DNA of 64,000 bases, taken from the NCBI RefSeq assembly GCF_030489605.1, contig NZ_JAUKFY010000004.1:305472-369471 (forward strand), given 5' to 3'. A program made the position numbers and the translations under genes. This document shows, piece by piece, positions 35,604 through 43,279 of the stretch (position 1 is the first letter of the stretch; every line of letters starts with the position of its first letter). Under the pieces are notes generated by a model that worked only from the letters and a program-made list of their open reading frames with translations, ran no database searches and had not been told where the DNA came from. The stretch is from Brevibacillus laterosporus. GTDB lineage: Bacteria > Bacillota > Bacilli > Brevibacillales > Brevibacillaceae.

Positions 35604-36116
35604 TTAAGGTTGATAAACGTATTTATTTCGAACAAAATATGAGTCACCAGCTCCACAACCATTTGCATGTGCAAATACTCTTGATTCTGTATACGCAAGC
35701 GCTCTTGAGGTTGTTTTTAGCTTGACACCTGTATCGAATTTTTTGTTTCCACTGGTTAAGCCGTCACAAAAAATATCATTATAAGTAGTGGTATTTTCCC
35801 CACCGCCTGCACTGTCAACAACCAGATAAATTCCATAAGCGACACCATCATCTGAAGCCTTAGCTTTTGTAAAATCAGCTCTTTGGAATTCAATCGTATC
35901 TTTGCTTATTCTTTTTATGGTATCATAATGTCTAAAAGAGAAAGTTTCATAACCGTTCAAATAATCTGGAGAACCATCTTCTACATCTTGATAATATGTG
36001 TATGTGGCTCCAAGGTCCGGTTTTAATTTTGAAACATAAGTTTCATCGGCATAGACAGGACTTGTGCCAATAATGGACAATGCTAAAATGGAAGTCAAGG
36101 CTAAAAATCGCTTCAT
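35604..36116 (-). CDS. secreted protein of unknown function
   Basis: I do not recognise this 170-residue exported protein. The signal peptide is MKRFLALTSILALSIIGTSP with cleavage near VYA-DE. The mature chain is Tyr/Asp-rich and probably beta, with two cysteines (FCDGLTSG and NGCGAGD) that could pair. It precedes the DUF4367-like gene by 28 bases; the two are probably one operon. Confidence 0.65.
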   Translation of the reverse strand: MKRFLALTSILALSIIGTSPVYADETYVSKLKPDLGATYTYYQDVEDGSPDYLNGYETFSFRHYDTIKRISKDTIEFQRADFTKAKASDDGVAYGIYLVVDSAGGGENTTTYNDIFCDGLTSGNKKFDTGVKLKTTSRALAYTESRVFAHANGCGAGDSYFVRNKYVYQP

Positions 36117-36161
36117 TTTTTCAGCTCCTTAATATTCAAATATGAAATGGGAGGGAACGAG

Positions 36162-36326
36162 ATGAACCTTTTGTACTTTGGCATTGGTATTGTTTTACTT
36201 GTCGTTGGGATTGCATTATTTCCTTTGATGGATTCAATCAGTTTAACAAAAAGGGATAAGCATGGTAGTAAACATCCAATAGATGAATCTAACTACCCCT
36301 CATCATCCGAAAATCGGCCAGATTAA
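36162..36326 (+). CDS. small single-pass membrane protein
   Basis: A 54-residue protein with one N-terminal membrane helix (LYFGIGIVLLVVGIALFPLM) and a polar tail ending SSSENRPD. The ATG at 36162 follows GGGAGGGAACGAG. It is transcribed divergently from the secreted-protein genes. Function unknown. Confidence 0.55.
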   Translation: MNLLYFGIGIVLLVVGIALFPLMDSISLTKRDKHGSKHPIDESNYPSSSENRPD

Positions 36327-36429
36327 TACAGCAAAAGGTCTTCAATGAATAGCTTAAAAACGACTTTATAATTATTCCTCCCTACTAGGTTTAGTAAAGT
36401 TTTCCGTACAGCCTATTCATATCGACCAA

Positions 36430-36602
36430 CTAGCGTCTAATCTTCTCAAACATTACAATGTATTTATCTAGTTGTTGGCTCATTTGTATTACAGTTGGGT
36501 GTAAAAATGAGCCTTTTTTGAAATACAACATCTCTAATTCTTTGCGGAGGATTTCTATAAGCCTTTGTAATCATTTTCTAGTTGAAGATTTTCTGTTTTC
36601 AT
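36430..36602 (-). pseudogene. Spo0E-like aspartyl-phosphatase remnant
   Basis: The open frame 36430-36570 encodes IEILRKELEMLYFKKG and then IQMSQQLDKYIVMFEKIRR. The SQxLD motif with this spacing is the signature of Spo0E-family phosphatases that dephosphorylate Spo0A~P. There is no start codon in frame before the core; an ATG at 36602 in another frame (MKTENLQLEN) suggests one frameshift. Also, a perfect inverted repeat (36477-36513) lies inside it. Confidence 0.5.
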
Positions 36603-36657
36603 ATTCTGTAAGTGAGTGGTAAAATGTTCTTGAGTAACATTTTTTGTTGCTCAAGGT

Positions 36658-36696
36658 GGGGCGTTCCGATTGTCTGCAAACTAACGGGAACGCTCC
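36658..36696 (+). terminator. hairpin with T-run in the structured region
   Basis: GGGGCGTTCC pairs with GGAACGCTCC (one G-U) around a 19-base loop, followed by TTTT. Next to it, CTTGAG/CTCAAG at about 36629-36656 forms another hairpin. The arrangement resembles the locus at 33.2 kb. Confidence 0.5.
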
Positions 36697-36854
36697 TTTT
36701 AGTTGTTAAGTCGTTTAGATCGAAGTTCACACCTCCTTTCTTCCTCCTGAGTATTATTTTACCATATGTACTATAAATTACCTCTCTGTACTGAAAATGT
36801 AGAACGTACTTAAAATTTCAACAACAATTTACATTTTTTGAACATAAAAAAAAG

Positions 36855-36874
36855 AACGCTGGATTAACAGCGCC
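36855..36874 (-). terminator. terminator of the receptor-propeptide operon
   Basis: On the minus strand GGCGCTG pairs with CAGCGTT (5 Watson-Crick and 2 G-U pairs) over a 6-base loop, then TTCTTTTTTTT. It begins about 20 bases past the propeptide stop. Confidence 0.75.
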
Positions 36875-36894
36875 ATTGAAGAGAAATAATTGAT

Positions 36895-37035
36895 TTAATA
36901 TCCCGGATCAACTACATACGGAGTACTTTTTAATGCGATGACATTTAGAGTGTCTTCTGTTTTGTTTAAAGGTAATGAATCCGCAACAACAATTAATGAT
37001 AAGCATAATACCGCCACAGTTAGCATCTTCCTCAT
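36895..37035 (-). CDS. secreted signalling propeptide (Phr/NprX-like)
   Basis: A 46-residue peptide with a basic start and a hydrophobic export signal (MRKMLTVAVLCLSLIVV), a short polar linker (NKTEDTLNV), and a C-terminal segment ending STPYVVDPGY that would be the mature pheromone. AAGGAGGAATATAG precedes the ATG, directly after the receptor stop codon (14-base gap), so the two genes are translationally linked. Size, topology and position match propeptides of RRNPP systems (Phr, NprX, PapR); the mature sequence is inferred. Confidence 0.75.
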   Translation of the reverse strand: MRKMLTVAVLCLSLIVVADSLPLNKTEDTLNVIALKSTPYVVDPGY

Positions 37036-37049
37036 TCTATATTCCTCCT

Positions 37050-38333
37050 TTAATTACAATTTATGTTCGTAATATTATTATACACCTCATCTAATTGTTT
37101 TATATATTCCAAATCAAACGACATTGACTTTTTGGTAAAATGGGAAAAAACATCTTTCATGCATATTGACATTTCTTGATATGCGCTCACCTTCCCAAAA
37201 GAACTTAAACTCAACAGATAGCATTCTTTTCCTTGCTCAGGAAATCCAGTTTCAATCATAAAATTTCCTTTGTATTGATAAAATATCCCCATCGATATGA
37301 ACTGAAATGGTGTTTGAGGATTGCTAATTATACATTCCTGTTCTAGGGTCAGCAATTCTGCAATAGAGTTCATGTCACTCATTTGAAAATATACATCAAA
37401 TAATTCATTCGCCACATGAATTTTAAGTTCCTTACTAACCTCATCTAGACACTCTTTTAACATTGGAATAGCTACATCATGCTCTTTCTTTTTAGCTTTT
37501 ACAATGCCACGTGTGATTTTGGTGGCATCTGGAACGAAGTTGTATTCAAAATTTTCGAAAATATTTAAATGATGTTCAACCTCATCATATTTCCCTAATA
37601 ATAAAAGAGAGTTAATCATTGCTAAATAGGCTCTAGCCTTTAATTCATTGCTGGATTTGTCTTCATTAAGACCTGCTTCAGCCAGTTCGATGCTTTCATG
37701 GTATTTCTTAATGGCAAATGCTTGTAGCGCCATACGAAAATAAAAAATTGCTTTTTCTTCTTCAGTCAAGAATCTTTTATAATGTATAATTTCTTGACCC
37801 AGTGAAAAACTATCCTCCATTTTTTTTAGATCTTTTCTTTCAATAAGATATTTTTGTAACAAACCCTTTGCTATATATTTTGGTTCCCCACGTAATCTAG
37901 CGTACTCAATAATAACGCTATATAGCTTTAATTTGACCTCATTCCTTATTGTGTTACCTGCAAGATCATACAACCGTTCTAATAATGTATATGTATCTTC
38001 TTGGGGATTCTCAAGAATTTTGTTGGCTAATTTAGCTATTAAAAACAAATTTCTCATTTCTATTGCTTCGGATAATAGGCTATCCAAAAATTCAATTCTG
38101 TGCTCAACATCAATATAGCGCTCTATGATTTCTTCATAAGGAATTGCCAAGACATCTGCAATTGGCTTTAAAGTTCTTAATTCTGGACGCTTTGTTTCAT
38201 CGTTTTCAATCTTCGATAAAACCCCTTTGCTAATCCTAGTCACTCTGGATACTTCTGACAAACTGATGCCCAGTTCGGTTCTTTTCTCTTTTATCAGTTC
38301 CCCCAATGTTGTGAAAGTTAGACTGTCAACCAT
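37050..38333 (-). CDS. HTH-TPR peptide-sensing regulator (RRNPP type, NprR/PlcR-like)
   Basis: A 427-residue protein with an N-terminal XRE helix-turn-helix (about residues 10-68: LGELIKEKRTELGISLSEVS, ISKGVLSKIENDETKRPELR) followed by about 350 helical residues that read as TPR repeats (for example YHESIELAEAGLNEDKSSNE and ARAYLAMINSLLLLGKYDEV). This is the architecture of NprR, PlcR and related receptors that bind reimported peptides. The adjacent propeptide gene strongly supports that role. The ATG at 38333 follows AAGGGGAT. Targets are unknown; the nearby secreted proteins and phage lysis genes are candidates. Confidence 0.85.
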   Translation of the reverse strand: MVDSLTFTTLGELIKEKRTELGISLSEVSRVTRISKGVLSKIENDETKRPELRTLKPIADVLAIPYEEIIERYIDVEHRIEFLDSLLSEAIEMRNLFLIAKLANKILENPQEDTYTLLERLYDLAGNTIRNEVKLKLYSVIIEYARLRGEPKYIAKGLLQKYLIERKDLKKMEDSFSLGQEIIHYKRFLTEEEKAIFYFRMALQAFAIKKYHESIELAEAGLNEDKSSNELKARAYLAMINSLLLLGKYDEVEHHLNIFENFEYNFVPDATKITRGIVKAKKKEHDVAIPMLKECLDEVSKELKIHVANELFDVYFQMSDMNSIAELLTLEQECIISNPQTPFQFISMGIFYQYKGNFMIETGFPEQGKECYLLSLSSFGKVSAYQEMSICMKDVFSHFTKKSMSFDLEYIKQLDEVYNNITNINCN

Positions 38334-38591
38334 GTCAATCCCCTTCCTTAATTTATAAATAAACCCATTAATCCTTTATCAACCTTAACTTAATTCTAAC
38401 TTTATTGTATTTTTTTGTAAATAACAATAAAAAATATTGGATTAAATAATTTTTTTATTTTTTTAAAACAAGAAAGGCGGTCTTTTAAATTATAGATTCA
38501 AGATCTCATAAATCTACTCCTATTCGATGGAAAGGGGGCTAGTCAATATGTACAAGTTGCATATAACTCTACGTTGAAAGGAACTGTTACC

Positions 38592-38978
38592 ATGTCCAGT
38601 AATCAAGTCTTAGAAGTGAAAATTGAGAATCTGCACAGAGAACTTAATTCATTCAAAGAAGAGACAAAAGAAGATATCCGAGATATTAACTTGAGTATTA
38701 AACAAAGTGAAAAGCTTTTTAATGATGCCATCGTGACCATGACTGAAAATATTACCAAGCTAACTACTATTGCCGATCAGCAACGTGAAGAGATGCGTCA
38801 ACAGCGTGAAGAAATTAGATTAATTCGAGAATCTAAGTCTTCAGAAGTAAAAGTTTCTCAAGGTAATGATGAAAAGAAACGGTATCAAGAAACCACTAAT
38901 AAGTTGATTATGCTGATTGGTTTAATCCTCTGTGTATTACTCGGATTGAATGCATCTGCTGTGAATTTTTTGCAATAA
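38592..38978 (+). CDS. XhlA-like phage lysis-associated membrane protein
   Basis: A 128-residue protein with a coiled coil (about residues 8-80, LEVKIENLHRELNSFKEETK) and a C-terminal membrane helix (about 105-122, LIMLIGLILCVLLGLNASAV). This is the plan of XhlA/haemolysin-type proteins that work with holins in PBSX-like lysis modules. The ATG at 38592 follows GAAAGGA. It is followed 16 bases later by an amidase, so it is the first gene of a lysis cassette. Confidence 0.75.
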   Translation: MSSNQVLEVKIENLHRELNSFKEETKEDIRDINLSIKQSEKLFNDAIVTMTENITKLTTIADQQREEMRQQREEIRLIRESKSSEVKVSQGNDEKKRYQETTNKLIMLIGLILCVLLGLNASAVNFLQ

Positions 38979-38994
38979 CTGGAGGCGATTATAT

Positions 38995-39771
38995 TTGAAA
39001 ATTATTGAAAAACTACTTACCCCTAACGACTACTCCAGACCACGTTTAAAAGTAAAAACAATCAAAGGAATTGTCATACATTGGGTAGCTGCACCCATGC
39101 AGAAGTCAATCAATACATGGGGATTTTTTGAGAATCGTAAATTTGGAAAAACAAATTATGGATCAGCTCACTACATTATCGATTTAAATGGAGATATTTT
39201 GAAGTGTATTCCTGAAAATGAAATGGCATATCACGTAGGATCAAAAACATACACTGATTCTGCTTTGAAACGTTTAAGTACATACCCGAACAACTGCACG
39301 ATTGGCATTGAATGCAACCATATAGACATGAGTGGGAAGATGGCTTCTGAAACATATCAATCTCTCTTAGAATTTTGTGTGCAGTTATTGAAACGGTATA
39401 ACCTAACTGAAAATGATTTGTGGTTACATAAGGAAGTTGTTGGCTGGAAGGATTGTCATAGATGGTTTGTAAACAATCCTGATGAGTGGGCTTTGTTTAA
39501 AGAGAAAGTCGGAAAAGCATTACACGGTGGCACTTCTAAAAATACAACAACTATAACAAAAGAAAAGGTGGTATATATCATGTCAAAATACTTTAAAGAC
39601 ATTCCTGAAAAGATGAAGTGGGTTTCTGATTCGGCTGATCGTTTGTATGAGAAAGGCATTGTACTTGGAGATGAAAAAGGTAATTTACATCCAGATCAAC
39701 CTGCTACTCGTGCAGAAGTAATCACTTTTATTGATCGAGCAGTTGAATACGTTCTGAAAGAAGTTAAATAA
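38995..39771 (+). CDS. phage endolysin: N-acetylmuramoyl-L-alanine amidase with SLH domain
   Basis: A 258-residue lysin. Residues 1-180 form an Amidase_2/PGRP fold: GIVIHWVAAP (zinc His), NYGSAHYIIDLNGDILKCIP, NNCTIGIECNH and WLHKEVVGWKDCHRWF (remaining ligands). Residues 199-258 form an S-layer homology domain (YFKDIPEKMKWVSDSADRLY, HPDQPATRAEVITFIDRAVE) that would anchor it to pyruvylated secondary wall polymers. The TTG start at 38995 is set by GGAGGCG eight bases upstream. It cleaves the amide between muramic acid and L-alanine. Confidence 0.87.
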   Translation: MKIIEKLLTPNDYSRPRLKVKTIKGIVIHWVAAPMQKSINTWGFFENRKFGKTNYGSAHYIIDLNGDILKCIPENEMAYHVGSKTYTDSALKRLSTYPNNCTIGIECNHIDMSGKMASETYQSLLEFCVQLLKRYNLTENDLWLHKEVVGWKDCHRWFVNNPDEWALFKEKVGKALHGGTSKNTTTITKEKVVYIMSKYFKDIPEKMKWVSDSADRLYEKGIVLGDEKGNLHPDQPATRAEVITFIDRAVEYVLKEVK

Positions 39772-39803
39772 GGAGGCTATCATTTAAAAAGGAGTATGAT
39801 AAA

Positions 39804-40117
39804 ATGAGTGTTTTATTAGGTAAAATCGTATTGGATGTAGCTCATCTTCTACTGTTAGCGGTAGGAACATGGGCTATTTTTTATTTGGTTACGTTTCTCA
39901 AAGGTAAAATTAAAAAAGAACATACGTTACGTGCTGTGCAATATGCGGAACAAGCCTTTGTTCATTTGAAAAATAGGAGAAGTACAATGAAGCTGTTAAG
40001 TACTTTGTTGCAAGTATGACTCGAAATAAAATTAAAGTAACCGATGAAGAAATTGAAGCATTAATTGAGTCTACTCTTCGTGAATGGAAAGATGAATTGA
40101 ATAAACAAATGAAGTAA
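39804..40117 (+). pseudogene. frameshifted LLH-type phage holin gene
   Basis: The ATG at 39804 (AAAAAGGAG upstream) encodes a membrane helix (DVAHLLLLAVGTWAIFYLVT) and RAVQYAEQAFVHLKN. The frame then breaks near 39980, and the rest (EAVKYFVASMTRNKIKVTDE, EIEALIESTLREWKDEL) lies in another frame up to 40117. The two parts together match the LLH holin plan. The intact start could make a truncated 71-residue product. Confidence 0.7.
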
Positions 40118-40125
40118 AACAATTG

Positions 40126-40154
40126 TCCCCTTCTGGTTAAATGCTGGAAGGGGA
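40126..40154 (+). terminator. terminator of the lysis cassette
   Basis: TCCCCTTC pairs with GAAGGGGA around a 13-base loop, followed by seven T residues. It lies right after the holin remnant. Confidence 0.85.
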
Positions 40155-40184
40155 TTTTTTTGTTTATATTAGGAAGTTACCACT

Positions 40185-40442
40185 CTATAAATTATACTTC
40201 ATAATAACCTCAATGACTTCTTCGTAAATCTTTTTCCGTTTCTCCTCTCTGCGACAATTGATACAATATGGGTCTTTACAGAATTTCCTTAGACGGAGAA
40301 ATGTATTACGCATTTCCTTCCCACACTTGCAAGCGTATACTAATTCACTTTTTTGATTCACATAAGGACTTAATAGCTTGCATTGATAACTTTCAAACCA
40401 AAGATTAGCCTCGCTCTGTGTATATTGAGATTTAGCTACCAT
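40185..40442 (-). CDS. small zinc-ribbon protein
   Basis: An 85-residue protein with four cysteines in two pairs (YACKCGKEM and DPYCINCRRE) and the segment LLSPYVNQKSELVYACKCGK, which resembles the zinc-ribbon repeats attached to HNH-type homing endonucleases and other phage DNA-binding proteins. No nuclease domain is present. The start at 40442 (second ATG) follows GAGAGGTG. It is convergent with the lysis cassette. Could be a phage remnant; function unknown. Confidence 0.55.
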   Translation of the reverse strand: MVAKSQYTQSEANLWFESYQCKLLSPYVNQKSELVYACKCGKEMRNTFLRLRKFCKDPYCINCRREEKRKKIYEEVIEVIMKYNL

Positions 40443-40499
40443 CATTTCACCTCTCTATGGGTTGTCTGGTACAATAAAGAAAAAATAAGGAGGATAAGT

Positions 40500-41189
40500 A
40501 TGAAACGTCTACCGATCGCACTACTATTAGGCTTCTCTCTTCTCGTAACAGGCTGCGGGACTAAAACAGCTCCTGCTCCTGATCAACAACAAAATAACGC
40601 TGCTTCCGGGCAAACCGCTCCTTCCGACAAAAAGGAGGAAACCGCTAAAAAGCCTGGCAAACAGTATGATAAGGCTCCTGAGATGAAAATTGACCCTAGC
40701 AAAAATTATGAAGCCGTTGTGGAGACGAACAAAGGGTCATTTACCATCCAATTGTTTGCGAAAGACGCGCCTAAAACGGTCAATAACTTCATTTTCCTCG
40801 CAAACGATCATTTTTACGACGGTGTAACATTTCACCGCATCATCCAGAGCTTCATGATTCAAACTGGTGATCCAAAGGGAGATGGAACAGGCGGCCCTGG
40901 TTATTCCTTTGAAGATGAATTAAAGAATGGGCACTCATATGATAAAGGTGTTGTAGCAATGGCTAATGCGGGGCCAAATACCAATGGAAGCCAGTTTTTC
41001 ATTGGTTCCGGAGATGATGTAAAGAACTTAGAGGCTCGACCAGACTTTACAATATTCGGAAAAATAACAGCTGGTATGGATACCATCGATAAAATTGCCG
41101 CTACCCCTGTCAAAGCAAATGCATATGGTGAAAATAGTACGCCAACTGAAACCATTACCATTCAAAAGATCACCGTTACTGAAAAATAA
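40500..41189 (+). CDS. lipoprotein peptidyl-prolyl cis-trans isomerase (cyclophilin)
   Basis: A 229-residue lipoprotein (signal MKRLPIALLLGFSLLVTGCG, lipobox VTGC), a Gln/Lys-rich linker to about residue 60, and a cyclophilin domain to the end. Active-site motifs include FHRIIQSFMIQTGDPKGDGT, MANAGPNTNGSQFFI and FTIFGKITAGMDTIDKIA. It would assist folding of exported proteins at the membrane outer face. The ATG at 40500 follows AAGGAGG; an upstream open frame is not coding. Confidence 0.92.
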   Translation: MKRLPIALLLGFSLLVTGCGTKTAPAPDQQQNNAASGQTAPSDKKEETAKKPGKQYDKAPEMKIDPSKNYEAVVETNKGSFTIQLFAKDAPKTVNNFIFLANDHFYDGVTFHRIIQSFMIQTGDPKGDGTGGPGYSFEDELKNGHSYDKGVVAMANAGPNTNGSQFFIGSGDDVKNLEARPDFTIFGKITAGMDTIDKIAATPVKANAYGENSTPTETITIQKITVTEK

Positions 41190-41205
41190 ACATAAGGAAA
41201 CGCGC

Positions 41206-41244
41206 AAGCCCTTGGAATGCCTCTAGGCATGAAACCAAGGGCTT
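41206..41244 (+). terminator. terminator of the cyclophilin gene
   Basis: AAGCCCTTGG pairs with CCAAGGGCTT around a 19-base loop, followed by TTTCCTTTTT. Confidence 0.85.
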
Positions 41245-41832
41245 TTTCCTTTTTCATATACATGGCTGCCTACATATACAGCTTCTATACAATCCCATTC
41301 TTCTACGATATTTCATACGTTTCCCATGGGAATTAGAGGTATGATAGCCAATCTTCGGGTTCATTCTTGGCAAAGTGAACCATTTGTTCTCCTCCATACC
41401 TGTCTATTTCTGCTTTTTTTGATCATGTTCAATCCTGTTTTCTAGCTGGCTAACTCATGCCTTCCCACTAGCCTTTTGTTCCCTTCATTCCTTGTCCCAA
41501 TGCGCTTTTACACGTCCGTATCTTCTAAAAGCCTTCCCTTTCTCACTGCCTACTGCTGGTCCCTGTTAAAGGAAATCCCTTCCATTTCTATATCCCTATA
41601 GCGTTTTTTCATGCATTTCCTCCCAATTTGGTTTCCAATATCCTACTATTGTCCTAGTCTTTTCCCTGCGACTAGAATGATTGGAGACCAAAAGACTCAT
41701 CGGCATAAATTGAGGACAAAAAATAAAAGGGCGTTTACCTCTACGTCCTTTTCTATTACATGAAAAAATTGCCAAATTTGACGTGTGGTGAACTAGTCTA
41801 GCTCCCATCCGAACTTTAAAGGAGGCATTCTC
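41245..41832. other. 590-base intergenic stretch
   Basis: No gene I can support. On the minus strand at 41335-41385 a ribosome binding site GGAGGAG and ATG start a 16-codon frame (MVHFAKNEPEDWLSYL) that looks like the beginning of a zinc-finger anti-sigma factor, then decays. A 70-codon open frame at 41596-41808 has no support. Confidence 0.4.
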
Positions 41833-42594
41833 TTGGAATCAATAAGGACATTACCTTTGATACGTATGGCTTTACACATTAGTCTTTTAGCAAGCGTTAG
41901 TGCTATCGCATTTTTCTTTACACCAGCCGGTGTAGCTGCTCCGGTCATCCAACCCGTGTCTGCAAACAAGACAGAAAAACAAGCTGCCTCGGCTTTTGCT
42001 CCTCAACAAAGTCCAGCAAAGTTGGAAGCTGTAGAAGAGGTGCCAACAGACAGTAATCAGAAAAACATTAAGAAAACGCAAGCTAAGCTCCAAAAAGCAG
42101 GGCTATATCAGGGGCCGATTGACGGTCGGTCAAGTGAGGAATTAGGACAAGCAGTAGCCGCTTTTCAACGCTTAAAAGGTCTCCCGGTAACTGGACTACT
42201 TAATGAAGAAACCTTCGCCCGGTTACAAAAAAGTAATTCTATTTCCGCGGAAATTGACATGTTAGAACGTCTAGTTTATGCGGAAAGCCGCGGTGAGCCA
42301 TATAAAGGAAAGGTTGCCGTGGCAGCCGTTGTATTAAATCGAGTGAAATCAGAGCAGTTCCCTGATACTATAAAAGGCGTCATTTTTGCTCGTAATGCGT
42401 TTAGCGTTATTCAAAATGGACGATTGTCCTCTGCTAAAAACAAAGAAACTCAATTAGCTGTTCGAGATGCTTTATTTGGAGATGACCCTTCTCGTGGAGC
42501 CCTGTATTTTTACAATCCAGACATCTCTACTTCTAGGTGGATCTTTAGCCGGACAACAACTGTCGTGATTGATAACCATGTATTTGCTGTTTAG
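41833..42594 (+). CDS. SleB-like spore cortex-lytic / cell wall hydrolase
   Basis: A 253-residue exported hydrolase. The signal or anchor covers about residues 8-35, a peptidoglycan-binding domain about 75-132 (QKAGLYQGPIDGRSSEEL, AVAAFQRLKGLPVTGLLNEE) and a Hydrolase_2 (SleB/CwlJ) catalytic domain about 142-253 (LERLVYAESRGEPYKGKVAV, ALYFYNPDISTSRWIF). The glutamate in YAESRGE is the expected catalytic residue. The TTG start at 41833 is set by AAAGGAGG seven bases upstream. It probably acts on cortex or vegetative wall; the family is typical of endospore formers. Confidence 0.87.
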   Translation: MESIRTLPLIRMALHISLLASVSAIAFFFTPAGVAAPVIQPVSANKTEKQAASAFAPQQSPAKLEAVEEVPTDSNQKNIKKTQAKLQKAGLYQGPIDGRSSEELGQAVAAFQRLKGLPVTGLLNEETFARLQKSNSISAEIDMLERLVYAESRGEPYKGKVAVAAVVLNRVKSEQFPDTIKGVIFARNAFSVIQNGRLSSAKNKETQLAVRDALFGDDPSRGALYFYNPDISTSRWIFSRTTTVVIDNHVFAV

Positions 42595-42944
42595 AAAAAT
42601 AGGAGTAACTTGTGATTTCACATGATTTTATTTTTCTTTTATTTTACCTTTATTTCCAATTTATTTTTGTTTGATATAGTAAGGCCTAATCAGTCGTTTC
42701 AAATTTGAGTTGGATACTGAAGACTCTTTCTTCAGAGTACTTATCACAACGGTTATTCGGGTGAGAGCGAATTCAATCGATTAGTAAGTGTTCCTTCTCA
42801 AAACCCCCATATTCTCTGCACACATTCCATGACGGATGAGTGCTTTTTTTTTACCATTTTGCTCACGTTTTTTCTTTTTTCTTGTTACAATAAAGAGTTA
42901 GTAAGATAAATAGAAGCAGGAATCAAGTATAGGGGAGGCAAAAT
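42595..42944. other. 350-base intergenic stretch
   Basis: Contains a small hairpin (CTGAAGA/TCTTCAG near 42717) and otherwise nothing I can support. It should carry the yfhH promoter. Confidence 0.35.
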
Positions 42945-43253
42945 ATGCGTTTATACAGCCAGTTTACCTTAGCAGAACTACAAGAGGAAATGGAAACACT
43001 TCGGAAAGAAATTGATGAGAAAAAAAGACAAAACGATCAGGTAAGCGTTGGCATTCTTGAACAAAAATTTTTCATGGCAAAATCCTATTATCTAGGCACC
43101 AAAGAATTCCGTATTGGGAAATGCTATAAGGTACACGGACAACAAGAGCCCTTTATCATTGATTATTTTAATGGTGTATTTGCATGGGGAACCTTTCAAC
43201 ATGACAGAGAGGCAGAAGCCGTGGGTTTTCCAGTCGGCATGCTAGAAGAATAA
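42945..43253 (+). CDS. yfhH: YfhH family protein (DUF1811)
   Basis: A 102-residue cytoplasmic protein of the YfhH family: YSQFTLAELQEEMETLRKEI (residues 4-23), a helix to residue 50 with LEQKFFMAKSYYL, and a C-terminal beta barrel with FIIDYFNGVFAWGTF. Function unknown; conserved in Bacillales. It is 26 bases upstream of the DUF441 gene, with which it probably forms an operon. AGGGGAGG precedes the ATG. Confidence 0.85.
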   Translation: MRLYSQFTLAELQEEMETLRKEIDEKKRQNDQVSVGILEQKFFMAKSYYLGTKEFRIGKCYKVHGQQEPFIIDYFNGVFAWGTFQHDREAEAVGFPVGMLEE

Positions 43254-43279
43254 TTTTCGGGGAAAGTGAGACTATCATC

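Noticed and set aside
36477..36513. Inverted repeat plus T-run that looks like a plus-strand terminator
   Set aside because: It lies inside the Spo0E-like coding remnant and far from any plus-strand gene end; the T-run encodes the FKK residues on the other strand.
38552..38581. Nine-codon ORF with a strong ribosome binding site ahead of the XhlA-like gene
   Set aside because: Too short to support; it may be the end of a deleted tail gene or a leader peptide.
41596..41808. 70-codon minus-strand ORF
   Set aside because: No recognisable domain, and its composition looks non-coding.
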